This document shows, in pieces, positions 46,053 through 58,066 of a stretch of DNA of 64,000 nt (position 1 is its first letter; each line of letters starts with the position of its first letter). Source of the DNA: Epiperipatus broadwayi (lineage: Eukaryota; Onychophora; Udeonychophora; Euonychophora; Peripatidae); assembly GCA_028023455.1 (NCBI GenBank), contig JAQFVV010000030.1, forward strand, positions 7,840,876 through 7,904,875, read 5' to 3'. A model generated the notes under the pieces. That model made no database searches and was not told the origin of the DNA. It saw only the letters and a program-made list of their open reading frames with translations. A program made the position numbers and the translations under genes.

Positions 46053-46290
46053 TAGGTCTGCCCACCCCTCGCATATGTATGTTAATGGATTATATCCTGT
46101 ACATGAGGGGTCAGAGTGACTCATGATCAACATGAATAGGATGAGAAGGTTGGCACTTACACGTGGTCTTTGAGTATTCCATTATCAGATTTTCAATGAA
46201 AATAGACGTCTGAAGAGTTGTGTCGAATGGATTGAAGCCATCCACCAAAATATGAAGATTGGCTATCTTAATATAAGCTGAGCTTTATAT
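46053..46290 (+). repeat. FB-C element, left half
   Basis: This matches 51,186-51,425: CATGAGGGGTCAGAGTGACT, GAGAAGGTTGGCACTTA, then CAGATTTTCAATGAAA and GAAGATTGGCTATCTTAATA. It ends at a (TA)n run. The missing right half begins at a (TA)n run at about 50,931, so a 4.6-kb insertion splits the copy. Confidence 0.75.
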
Positions 46291-49200
46291 ATATATATTC
46301 TAACCTCCCCCCGCGCATTCTCACCCCAAAATATACTGTTTATTACGACTATTACGGGTTCTAGCTCATTTAACAAATAAATAAATGAAATATTCAGCAT
46401 TAATAAAAATGATTACTAGCTCTAATTTAAAATACAAATACGGTTCAATTTTAAAATGAATTAACAAATATTTACTATTTTCATGAGACATGGAGTGACA
46501 ATACAGGGAACGAGATAGACTACATTGAGCCATTATCCACATGATACTACCTCAGTGGCATAAGAACACTATCCCCCCTTTTTACTATACCAAATAATTA
46601 ACTGATAGTATTCTTACGACTTTCTGAGCTCTATTCACTACGATAAAAATAATAATCATATCTTAATCTTCTTTATAACAAGAATCTAGCTCAATTAAAT
46701 AAAATGAAGTAAAATAAATAAAATCTCAGGTTCATAAATTGTATTCTAACTGATTTAAAATTACGGTAGTAAAATATGAAAAGGGAATTTTATGTCATAA
46801 TCTACTACACAGCAACTAATAATAATAAAAATAATAATAACAATAATAATATAATATAATCTTATTTCTTCCTAAATGAAATAAATAAATACGTACGTGG
46901 TAGTATTTTAATAATCTGACAACAGAATACGTGTGGCAACATTAGCATATAATTTAATGTAATATTGTGGCAACCGACTTATGACCAATAAATAATATAA
47001 AATTATGATCTTTTAATTTTAACATACCAATAAATTCTCAAAATTCTTATAACACTTTTATGTTTACCTTTTGTGCAAAACTTATATGTCTGTTTCAATT
47101 ATAAATGTATCGTGATTTCATGCAATAACAACTCGGACACAAAAACTTTAAAACAAATTTAAAACAAAGTTTATTAACAACATAAATAAATTAACAATAT
47201 TTTTACACTATATACATTGGATATCCCTTACTCTCATATCTCAACTTAGTTTATTAGTTTATAAAATGAAATCAAAATATTATTTACTTTTCCTAGTTAA
47301 ATCTTATTTTTAACACTTAAGAAAATACAGCATTATTACTTGATTTATTATTATGGTTAGCTTATTACAAAATGCATTTCTTATATGATTATCACAAACA
47401 CTTTTCATCCCTAATATTATTAAAATTACATTTTTTACAAAATTTACATTCGTAATAAAATTCTACAAAATAATAAAATTTAGTTTCATATTGGTTGTAT
47501 GGAATCTTACAAAGTCAAAACACTATTCCACATTCGGTATTAGGTTTTTATTATTCATTATCCGATGTTTATTAATCCTAATATTTTCATTCAAGCCTTA
47601 CTTTGGATGATATAATTATAACTATTAATATACCATGCACAAGTATATGTTTATTATACCTTATTGAATTTTCTCTTGATAAATATGCAATACTCATTCC
47701 CTCCAACATTAATATTAAAAAAAATTCAAATTTTATTATCACTTTTAAAATACTTGGTTTAGATTTCTTTTCAAAATCTTATATTCATTTCTGAATTAAT
47801 TTTACAATGTATTATATGATTCTTTCTCTCTTTATGATATTTTGGACTTTCAATTTTAAAGTTACACAATTCTATACATTCAAGCAAATAAACTATTCTT
47901 ACATAAACGATAACATATCTTCAGTTCTATTTTATTCATTATTTCTTTGAAAATATCTTTCTGACCGATGCAGATTCACGAAATAAGGATAGCGAAGATA
48001 GATGCATAGGATCAAAATACAACTAGAATATTACTCGTCATATACCTTGACAATCATGGCACAGTGAATTAAAAGACACTATAGAGGAGTGACCTTTACC
48101 TGTCTACCAACCTCTATCATAGGAATGATGCTAAAGCTATTTCTTCAGCTTTATTCTAACATCAAAAGTTTAAAGATATGCAAAACACTGTCCAAACTAT
48201 ATGTGTTCAGTCATAGGACTTTGTTAACTATACTAAATCACACAAAACTAAATATGATCCAAATCCCTTATATTTTCCTATTTCTTATAAAAAAAAACAT
48301 CATCTTGGTTTCCTTTCCACTAGTACTTCCAAGTCACTATCCGCTTTTATTTCTCAAGATTTTTTCTATACTGTACATCGACAAATACATATCTGCATTA
48401 CTAACAATAATAAAATTCATTGATATTTTAAAACTATTCCACTGTTCTATAAGAAAATCTTTTTACTACTTTCCTCCGTATATTTAATCATATACAAACT
48501 ATTTAAATATCTGAATACTTTATCACATGAAAGTTCAAAAGAATCACACAATTGTTCTGTTAAATTATATTACTAATATAATTTAAATAAATTGTTGCAT
48601 GCATATTCCGAATTACTCCTATCTCATTATATATTAAAATGTTGCATAAAATGTGTACATATAATTAAGACTTTCACACTTCATTCTTAGTCAATAGATG
48701 ATCTAAAAAAAATACATTATGCATTATAAATAACTATTAAAATTACCAAACGACCTTTATCTCCTCGATCGCGTTTCGTAGGCTTCACCATCCATTTGAT
48801 CCTTGTAGATATAAGATTCACATCCATACACTTTATTTTAAACACTATTTCTATAATTTTATCATGATATTATATTTAAATTTTAATATTAATAAATTTA
48901 TGTTTTATGTTTTCCCTAATCTCACATAACATTTTATATTTTAAAATAAATTAGTAAAAAATATTCAAACTATATTTACTGTACTCCTTCATCAAATTTT
49001 CCTGAAAAACCGTTCATACTAAAGCCAAAAAAAATTGTTTATCATTTCTTTTCCATTCACTTAATGTTCCTCTCCCTGCTTGTTCAATTTTAAAGTAAAA
49101 CAAATATTACTTTGTTCAATAAATATTCATGAATGATAATCCTTGGTTTTTATAATATTTAATACAATTATTAATTATGATATTAGTTAATCCCGTAAAG

Positions 49201-50930
49201 AAAACTTCTAAATATTCTCTTCTAATATTTCTTGCTAATATTTTCTCCCGCGCGACTTTTACGATGCATCTTCTCAGTACTTTGATTTAAATATTCAATA
49301 AAACTTTTCTGTTTCCATGGATTCATTTCATTAAGTAAATTAGATTTATATTTTTCAAATCTTTATCTTTATTAAGCATTTCTCTAATGAACACTTTATA
49401 ATATTTTTAATTCTTCTTAGAGAAAGTTTTTCTGTTCCTTTTTCATAAAACACAATAGCTCTTTCATATTATTATTCTGTAACTTTTTTTTTCTTCTTTT
49501 AAAATTCTGGTACTATATACTTTGTAATGTTTCCTTTAAAAAGACAAACATTCTTTCTCCATTATAACTTTTACATAATTTTTTCTTTATGATATACGCA
49601 TCTTAATTTTTCCATAGAGAAGAATAAATAAAAAAAAAAAACTTCGGAGTAGCCTTTTAAAATTGTGCGTCATAATTTTTCCTGACGGCAAATAACTTTT
49701 CTTTTAAGTTTTCTGTATAATGTCCAAATTATATTTATCTGAGTTCTAATGATTTCCTGGTTGATAACAAACAAACTGTATTCAAGGCACTTTACAATTA
49801 TTTTTACTTTATCAATACTTTTAGGTACTTTTTTCTGTAGTATTTCCATTTTACTGTAAGGTTTCGGCTAAACTTGAATAAAAATCCTGGCAAGAAATCT
49901 TTTAAATTAGCCTTCCATTTAAAGGCAGTTCAAAATATTATATTTTAAAACAAAACTTTTAAAATAAATACAAAAATTTTTTAAATTATAACACTTTTCT
50001 AGCTTACGATCTTATACAGCTAAAAAAAAATATGTTCCTCTTTCCTTTACTTACACATTCCTTCTCCCGCTCCATCTAATTCCTATTTTTCGTCTGTTAA
50101 AATACCTCCGTTGATTGGTTAATGACTTTTTTTAGCGCGAACAAATTTACACATTTTTAGTTTTATAATAGATTAAACTTTTTAAAATAAAGAATTTATG
50201 ACGTCATGTTTTAAAATATTACTTAGAATAGTATTTTTAAACTCAATTATAGTTTTATCAAAATCATTTAAACTTTAAAACAATTATTAAAATAACATTT
50301 AATATTTTAACTTTTACTTTAACGATAGATAGCAATTATATTTAGTTTTATAATTCACAAACTATATTATTATATTCTAACAAGCGTGTGTGTGAAGGTA
50401 TATAATATACAGTCACATGATTACTAACTTTATCAGATGATTTTTTTTTTAATTTACGTCTCGGTCTAAATTACCAAAACTGATATATTTTATAAAAATT
50501 TGGAAAATAATTTAAAAATGTAGAACCAAATATAATTCTCACCATCCCCAAAGTTTATCTTAAAATATATTAGATTACATTTGAATATTAATTATAATTA
50601 TAATATTACATATAGCGATTATTTAATTTATTAGTTTTAAAACATTACAATTGAATTGTTAATATACTTTTAACTATTTATAGCTGTATTATTTTATATG
50701 GCCAGCTTTTACAACCATAAGCAAGTATATAATTAAGCTTTATTTAACTTTTCTTTTTTTTAAAATAATCCATTACACTTTTACATACCAGGTATTTTTC
50801 AGCCTTAAATTGTACTATAAAATCTAATCGATCATACAATTATTAATATATTACCTAAACGTATTTTAAAATTTAAAATTTTTTAGCAATTGACCATTCT
50901 ACCTTATTATAACCTATAGATAAGGGCACA
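46291..50930. mobile_element. Unassigned 4.6-kb insertion inside an FB-C copy
   Basis: The stretch between the two FB-C halves differs in texture from the rest. It has more CpG (CCGCGCATTCTCACC at 46,310; CCCGCGCGACTTTTACG near 49,247; TAGCGCGAAC near 50,133) and long pyrimidine-rich plus-strand runs. The minus strand is therefore purine-rich, as in coding strands. Short minus-strand pieces such as MNPWKQKSFIEYLN (about 49,280-49,325) look protein-like, but I cannot place them in a family. The plus-strand frames at 47,603 and 48,089-48,487 are probably shadows. No terminal repeats were found. Confidence 0.5.
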
Positions 50931-51165
50931 ATATATATATATATGTGAAGATGATAATCTGGACCAACTAATGAGGGCTGGTTTAGCACAAAATACTTGC
51001 ATTGATGATTATTTATCTTTTCGACATGTGTGATCAAGTATATCAGCGGTATGAGATAGCATGGATCGTTGAGGGTCATGTGAAAGTCTTGAGTTCAACA
51101 CCCCTATATATTACATATGTAAGTGCAGGTATGAAAAGCCTGTACTGTAGAGAAAAAAAAATCAT
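50931..51165 (+). repeat. FB-C element, right half with tail
   Basis: It continues the 46.05-46.29-kb half: GATGATAATCTGGACCAACT, GGCTGGTTTAGCACA, TTGATGATTATTTATCTTTT, and GAGTTCAACACCCC. It then has a tail (AAGTGCAGGTATGAAAAGCC and on) that recurs, inverted, at 60,225-60,261. It is non-coding. Confidence 0.75.
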
Positions 51166-51185
51166 ATTTCAAAATAAAGTGCTGT

Positions 51186-51600
51186 AAGGTCTTCCCATCC
51201 CTCATATATCTATGTAAATGGATTACGTCCTGAACATGAGGGATCAGAGTGACTCATTGATCAACATGGGTAGAATGAGAAGGTTGGCACTTAGGTGGAC
51301 TTTGAGCATTCCATCATCAGATTTTCAATGAAATGGATGGCTAAAGAGTTGTGGGGTGGAGTGGTTTGAAGTCTGCCCACTAAAGTATGAAGATTGGCTA
51401 TCTTAATATAAGCTGAGCTTTGGTTGTATATATGTGTGATGATAATCTGGACCAACTGACAAGTGCTGGTTTAGCATGGAATATGTGTATTGATGATTAT
51501 TTATCTTTTTGATGTGTCTAATCAAGTCTATCAGTAATATGAGATAGCATGGATGGTTGAGGGTTGTGTGAAAGTCTGAGTTCAAATCCCTTATATATTA
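51186..51600 (+). repeat. FB-C element, longest uninterrupted copy
   Basis: About 415 bp contain all FB-C blocks in order, from CTTCCCATCCCTCATATATC through CAGATTTTCAATGAAATGG, GAAGATTGGCTATCTTAATA and GATGATAATCTGGACCAACT, to GTCTGAGTTCAAATCCC. It serves as the reference for the family. It lies 20 bp after the end of the previous FB-C copy. The near-B-box GTTCAAATCC at its end could suggest a tRNA origin, but the matching inverted end of the 57.7-kb copy favours a transposon terminus. Confidence 0.8.
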
Positions 51601-52479
51601 TTATTATTACTGTATTAATTGGGATATCAGTTTCCATTGATTATGAATGACATTTTTCTATGACATACTATATGTTTGGTTTTTTGGGCTACCCAAAGCC
51701 ATTCATTATTGTAATGATAATTTTGTTCTCATTGTTGATCATCTGCTTTTTTTATCTTCAGACTGTCTGATATTTACAAGCTTGTCTGATGAATTGTCAA
51801 ATGAGATAATTTCAATGTAATATTTTATGTTTATTTTTAACCTAGTCAAGAAATAAGCACTTATTCATTTCATTTGTTTGTACCAAAAAAAAAAAAAAAA
51901 AGAAATTACTTGATTTTAACTGATTCAACATCAGCATTTGTTGCAGCTATTGTCTATTTCTTGAAGGATTGGATTTGAAATGGAATAAAATGCAAACTCA
52001 TCTTGATATAACTTTGCTGTACTGGAGTTTCATGAAAGAAGAATGACATATGGTGACACTACCCTACAACCTAACAGAAACATTCCATTAGCTATTATAG
52101 TTCTCCCACACATTTGATGGACATTCAATCAAAGATGCTTCTGGGTATGCACAGGTTGATGATATTCCTAGTTGGATCAGTACATCAGCAGAGGACTTGG
52201 AGTATACCTCCTGGACTTGAAATTATTGCTGGAATCTGATCTTTTTGGTTCTGTATGTTTGATGGCTTCATTCATAGTGAAAATATGGATACATTGTTAT
52301 TTAGATTCTGGTAGAAGTTGGTATCATCATTTTCTAACTCCTACGTTCCATCTGAAATTGATATTTTTTTATGGTTTTAATATAGAATTGATCCATATGT
52401 ACTTTCAGTATGTATCCTTTATTAAGTTTTTCAATGTATTGGAGTTGACTAAATTTCTTCAAGATAGTGCATATTTAAT
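51601..52479. other. Unassigned stretch next to the gypsy relic
   Basis: The minus strand of 51,950-52,480 may be the eroded C-terminal extension of the gypsy integrase, since it directly follows it. I cannot recognise conserved blocks. The 121-codon plus-strand frame at 52,172-52,537 has no motif and probably shadows that relic. A 17-A run is at 51,885-51,901. Confidence 0.35.
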
Positions 52480-54640
52480 CAAATTTGTGTTTGATTTCTT
52501 ACCATGTGATATGCTTTTCTTGAACTTGATTTGCTAATGTACATATAGTTTTGCTGGAATTTTTCTCATTGTTTAGTAGAATAGTGTGATAGCAGAAAAA
52601 TATTTTTTCAGACTTTCTGATTTTCATGCATGGCCTGTTGCTGATATACCTATTTCTTTCATTATTTTTGGAATTCTTTACTGGCAAATCTTGATATATT
52701 ATCAGACACAAAAAATATCTGGATAACCATGACAAGAAAACATGTTTTGGAGAATTTCAATAGTTGAATGTGATATGGTGCAGTTGTGACTGGTTAATTT
52801 CTGACCATTTTAATTTTGCATTGATATGATAAGAAAATAATATTTGAATGGACCAGCATAGTTGATATAGATATATTGCTAGTTTTCTATGGGTTCTTCC
52901 CAAGGATCAAGAAGTACATTTGTAAAGGAGGTCTGTTTTTTATATTGGCACATGCTCTTTATGCACATATGTCACCAATATCCTTCTCATCAATGTTGCA
53001 CCAATAAATATAGTAGCAGGTTAATCACTTCTTTTTTTGATATTCCCTTATGGACATAATGCACTTCTTGAAGGACCCTTGATTGAAGTGCTCACAGAAA
53101 CATGACAGTTGGATCCCAAAAACAACATTATTATCAGTGGTAAAGTTGTTTTTCACATCATTGCATTCTGAAAACTTTTTGATGATTTTTATCAATTGTT
53201 GATCTTTGTTGGTTTCTTCACTAATTGTTTTGTAAGTGATTTTACTTGGAGATTGATTCAGTAGTTTTCTTGCACAATTGATGGATCAGTCTGAGGAGTT
53301 TTTTGAATAGGCATCCCAAATAATCATCAACATTTATATTGACAGCATCTTTCTTAGCTTACACTTTGCAGTTGAAGCCTGAAAGAAATGCTGCATAGTG
53401 TTGAAAGCATGCAAGGAAGTTAACATTTTAATGAAAAAAATTGCACAAATGATTGATTGTCTGTCAGGAACTTGAATGGTCTTGCTTACAGGTGTTGATT
53501 AAAGTGGTTGACTGAAAACATGATTGCAAGAGTATATCTATCAGATGGTCCGGCAAAAAAGTATTGTTAAAAATGATCAAATGAAAATATGAGTGGAAGG
53601 GTCTTTGTCAAGTTGAGAGTAGTTTTATTGCACAAGTGTAAGAGACATCGACACAAAAGCAATCAGCCATTTTTGACCAACTATAGTCTTGGGACTTCAT
53701 ATGGATTTATGCCACATGCTATTTGAATTGTAGTTGAATGTCAAGAAAACTAATACTTGATTATTTGTAATTTCCAATTTTATTTGATAAATGGTGTTTC
53801 GTATTAAGCTATCCATTTAGTACAGTTATTTTTGAAATGTTTGGAATGAAGCAAGAATAATACATCACTACTGAAAATGTTCACATATCTTTGTTTGCCT
53901 TGGAGTGGTATATCACCATAATAGCTTTTCCTTTTTGAGACTTTGAACTTCAATTGAATTCGATGACATGCCTAAGAAATTTGATATATTTTTAGAATAA
54001 CAAACACTTCTTCCTGTTTAGATGAAGATCAAACTATTACAATTGATTAGGGTATTTTAATAAGTTTTACTTGCAATTGTTTTCATTGTTCCATGCACTA
54101 TGACTTCTTGATACTGAATAACAAGCTGTTCATCTTGTATGTTTTTCATTGTCTTGAAGTATCTGTATTTCACCTTGTCATCCATATGTAAATGTAGATA
54201 GTCTTTGAATAAGTCTAGGCAATAGACAAAATTAGTTTTGCAGATTGTTGAGAATTTATTAATTTTTTATGTAGAGTAGTGGGTTCCTGTTAGGCACTCA
54301 TTGACACTCACTTTGTAATTAATACAGATATATATCCTACTATCTGGTTTTGGGATAACAACTAAAGATGAACCTGTCATTTGATTGGGTTTTAATATTA
54401 CTCCAGTTTCTTCAAGGAATCCAACTATTCTTCCACACATCCAGTAAGTATCCTAGTTAGTTTAACAGTGAAATTAGAGGTTTAAAAAAGGGCATCAGTT
54501 TCTGATTGTTTAAAGATGTCTATGGCATTCTGAATCTGCTGTGAGGTTGTAACTTGTTCTTAAAGAGTTTATACCCTGGTTCCAGCATGTTATGTCCTGC
54601 TTTAATCACTCCATCAGCTTCAAATGCCAATGGACCTTTT
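52480..54640 (-). pseudogene. Ty3/gypsy retrotransposon pol relic
   Basis: Reading the minus strand from high to low coordinates gives pol domains in Ty3/gypsy order, with scattered stops. The RT has LEETGVI, SLVVIPKPDSRIYICINYK (54,310-54,370) and FVYCLDLFKDYLHLHMDDK (about 54,180-54,240). The RNase H has VQ-NYSQLDKD (about 53,610) and FKFLTDNQSF (53,447-53,476). The spacer has ISEETNKDQQL (about 53,215). The integrase zinc and core regions include NIDEKDIGDIC (about 52,965-53,000) and the late core motif SDNISRFASKEFQK (about 52,670-52,710). No LTRs were recognised. It is long dead. Protease remnants may precede the RT at 54,600-54,800. Confidence 0.78.
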
Positions 54641-54830
54641 TATCAGTGGATGGGTTAACCAAGTCTATCATATGTACCCCCATATCCATGTGTGCTGTTG
54701 TCTTAGGCAAATCTTTTTTTCTATTGTGATAGTTCTTTAGTATGTTGCATGTGCAGTCTCTTGATATGCATGGGTGCTTAGGGTGGATTGACAAGTGGAA
54801 ATTCTCTTGGGCAATTCATCAGCTAAGACT

Positions 54831-55168
54831 AAACATCACATAATCACTATTTCTTATGCTAGCATGTAACTGTTATTAAAACAGGCAAAACTCTCCATAC
54901 AGTAGTGCCACTCAGTGCCAACTAGAGTAATCAATGGATGCCAGAAGGCTTGTGCATAAAATCCCCATCTAGTGCCTACTCATCCAATATCCCCAGACTA
55001 GTTTCTGGCTAGCTCCTCACTGATGGAGGCCACAAGCCAGAAACTAGTCTGGGGATATTGGATGAGTAGGCACTAGAAGGGGATTTTATGCACAAGCCTT
55101 CTGGCATCCATTAATTACTCTGGTTGGCACTTAGTGGCAGTACTGTATGGAGAGTTTTGCCTGTTTTA
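54831..55168. repeat. FB-A foldback element, best-preserved palindrome
   Basis: The arms are about 54,876-55,012 and 55,035-55,168, around 135 bp each, with few mismatches. The loop is about 22 bp (AGCTCCTCACTGATGGAGGC). The outer 45 bp on the left (AAACATCACATAATCACTAT and on) have no partner on the right, where the element stops at GCCTGTTTTA. It sits about 190 bp upstream of the gypsy relic's RT, near its protease-like remnant. The high arm identity means it is a recent copy or arm-to-arm conversion is active. Confidence 0.88.
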
Positions 55169-57210
55169 AGACTAATAGTCTGGAAGATGGATGCATGGTT
55201 CATGTAATGTGATTTATGTTGAATGATAAGATGGTAATAAATGTAAGGTATTATTGTAAGTTATCAAGATGTATCTAGTTAATCTTGTACAGCATGATGT
55301 ATATTTTAGAATATAAAAACTCTGGAGTGCATATAGGTAGGAGTATTGTAATTGTTTTTAAATGTGTATTTTTGATGTCCGCATCTCACCTGTTTATTTG
55401 TTCTATATTTTTAAAAAAATATAAATGCTGTGCAAATAGGTTACATTATTCTGCTGCACTCACATATTAAATCACAAAAGCAGATGTAGAAAGCTATTTA
55501 CAGCAATTAGAACAGGCATTAAGAAACAAAAAATTTTCAAGAGAGCAGAAAAATTGTACTAGTGCAAATATAGGGCTTCGCAAAACATCAGGCATTTGTC
55601 ATATTGCAGTTTGTTTATCACATTTGGCAGATAATATTAAATTTTAATAAAATTACTTAACAGTAATTTTAGTTATGATAAAAAAAAATTTAATGATTTA
55701 ATTTTAACTAAAATTGAACTTTTAAATTTTTATGTCTAGTATGGAATTAATTTTATGTTATACCATGTTTTTGAATTTGAATAGTTGTGAGAGATAATAA
55801 TTTTGCTATAGACTACAGGACTGGAACACATTGTTCTTAAGTTCATATATTTTATTATACCATTGGATGAAAGAACCATTTAGCAATCAAGCTTCTGAAA
55901 CTAATCATTGTGTAATCATTTTAACAAGTTCTTTTTAATGCTTTCTCCTCAGAATCCTATTAGGGACAGAAATCTATTTCAGGAAACAATTATATTTTTA
56001 TGCAATAGCTTACTGCTGACATAAATTTAATTAAATAAATTTATTTCATTTGAAAGTTAGAACACCATTATTATATTTATAAAATGTTATATATAATGGA
56101 TCTGTTGAAAAATTTCCAAATATGTCATTTAGAGCAGTTTGATTTTAAAAGAACTTTACTGATTATAAGTGCATTTTATATATTCATTAAAACTTCTGAA
56201 ACTGTAAATGAAATTTGTGTGCAATTGGATATCAGTCAAAATCACTATAGAAAGATTGATTTGATTAATTTTTTTAGTCGTAAATTATAAAGTAATTATG
56301 GATTAGATTGCATATATTTGTGTGTGTATATGGGCCAGCACTTTGTTTTCACCATGTAAATTGTAATCATATTCTTCTATATAGATTAAAAAGTCCATTT
56401 TATAAATATATAGAAAACAGCTTCCTAGGGATTTAAAAAGTAGTTCAGTATAATTGTAAATTGTTAAGGTTTGAGTTGTTTTCTTTTTAGCCAAGATTTA
56501 TTAAATATCAATTTTCTGATTAAGTTGAATGATAATTCTAACCCTAATTGGAACCTGGAAAAAATAATTTTTATACTAGTGATCCATCCAAACCACACAT
56601 TCTGATACAACTATTCCAGGTAAATTTATTTGTGTACTTATAAAAATGGATTTTGAATCCTATCTTTTTTTTTTTAAATTTATGCCATTTTTTACTTTAT
56701 AATGCTTTAGATTTACAATAAATTTTATCAATTTAAAGATTGTTTGTTATAAACATTACGCACATATATAAAAGATTATTGGGGGGGGGGGTATTTAAAT
56801 TAACTTTTGTATATATTTGTCTTGCCAATATGACAAATTTAATATGCAATATACATTTTTTCTCCTTAAAAAGAAAAAGCATGGCATCTTACATATACAT
56901 GAATTACATTTCAGAAAAAAAAAACAAATTTTTTTTAAAATTATTTTTTGTAGTTTATCAGTTATTATATAAGATAGAGCATAATGTTTGATTTATTAAA
57001 TTTGGCTTATTTACAAATAAAAAGATACTGTTTAGAAATATATATATATATTGTTTTCTAGAATTGAAGAATACTTGATTATGTACTCTTCAAACGCATT
57101 TCTTAATTTGTTCTAATCACAAGCTTATAGCCATAAATAGAATATATATAGTAAGGAGACTTTTTTACAAAAAGAAAAGTATAAAATAATAAAATTGAAT
57201 CTTTGTTATA
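55169..57210. other. AT-rich stretch, nothing recognised
   Basis: It contains an 11-G run at 56,781-56,791 and several T runs. No frame or element end is supported. Confidence 0.4.
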
Positions 57211-57699
57211 TATATATAACCATTAGAAATCAGTCAACGCTTAGACAATCCTAATATAAATAACAATCTCAAACTGTTGTCAAGGCAACCTCCTTTTAAC
57301 AATAAAAATGGAATCCTATCTTTATTTATGGTCCCATATATTTATATAGGCACTAAAGATTGCAACTTGATCATAAGATTAAAATTATTGGTACAAAAAA
57401 GTTTAAATAAATCTCCTTAAATAGATAAATATAACCTTTTCTGAATGCAGACTAATAAAATAGTCAATTATAGCATTACAAATTGCACCCAAAGTATTAT
57501 TTAAATAATAAGTGCAACAATGCTCAAGGCTAAATAGGTTGCAAGCTTTAGTGTCTATATAAATATATGGGACCATAGATGGGATTCCACCTTTATTATT
57601 AAAAGGATGTTGGTTGCCTTGAAAACAGTGTGAGATTGTTGATTATCATCTATATTGGGGCTGTCTAAGTGTTGACTGGTTTCTAATAGTTATATATAA
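57211..57699. repeat. FB-H inverted-repeat element
   Basis: The arms 57,211-57,367 and 57,539-57,699 (about 157-161 bp) are inverted copies. Blocks include ACCATTAGAAATCAGTCAAC with its inverse GTTGACTGGTTTCTAATAGT, GTTGTCAAGGCAACC with GGTTGCCTTGAAAACA, and GGTCCCATATATTTATATAG with its inverse. The spacer is about 170 bp with an AATAATAAGTGCAACAATGC block. A GAGCATTGTTACACTTATTA block just outside the right arm (57,714-57,733) is its inverse. A half copy lies at 35.7 kb. There is no coding capacity. Confidence 0.82.
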
Positions 57700-57743
57700 A
57701 CCCATATAACCTTGAGCATTGTTACACTTATTATATATACATA

Positions 57744-58066
57744 TATAGGGGATTTGAATTCAGACTTTCAAGCACCCTTCAACTATCCATCAGATTTTCA
57801 ATGGTATGGATGGCTGAAGAGTTGGAATAGATGGAAGTTTGTCAATTAAAGTGAAAGGATTTGCTATCTTAATATAAACTGAGCACTGATTATATTTATA
57901 TGGGAGATGGTAATCTTGACTAACTGATGGGTGCTGTTTTAGCACAAAATATTATATATTGGTGATTATTTATCTTTTCTACATGTATGTGGTCATGTGT
58001 ATCAGTGGTATGAGATAGTATGGATAGTTGAAGGGTACTTGAAAGTCTGAGTTCAAATCCCCTATA
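57744..58066. mobile_element. FB-C element with 46-bp terminal inverted repeats
   Basis: The left terminus 57,744-57,789 and right terminus 58,021-58,066 match at 44 of 46 positions when inverted. They start TATAGGGGATTTGAATTCAG and end CTGAGTTCAAATCCCCTATA. The interior carries the shared FB-C blocks (CAGATTTTCAATGG, GCTATCTTAATATAA, TTGGTGATTATTTATCTTTT). At 323 bp with long TIRs and TA-rich flanks it looks like a MITE. It defines the termini of the family. Confidence 0.82.

Noticed and set aside
48089-48487. A 132-codon hydrophobic frame, possibly a membrane protein
   Set aside because: It is the pyrimidine-rich complement of a purine-rich strand and has no motif. Long Phe/Leu/Ile frames are expected there.
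51540-51592. tRNA-derived SINE head, because of GTTCAAATCC resembling a B box
   Set aside because: The same sequence forms one half of a 46-bp terminal inverted repeat in the 57.7-kb copy, and no convincing A box at the right distance or cloverleaf was seen.
52172-52537. A 121-codon plus-strand frame
   Set aside because: It has no recognisable motif and lies against the likely C-terminal end of the minus-strand gypsy relic.
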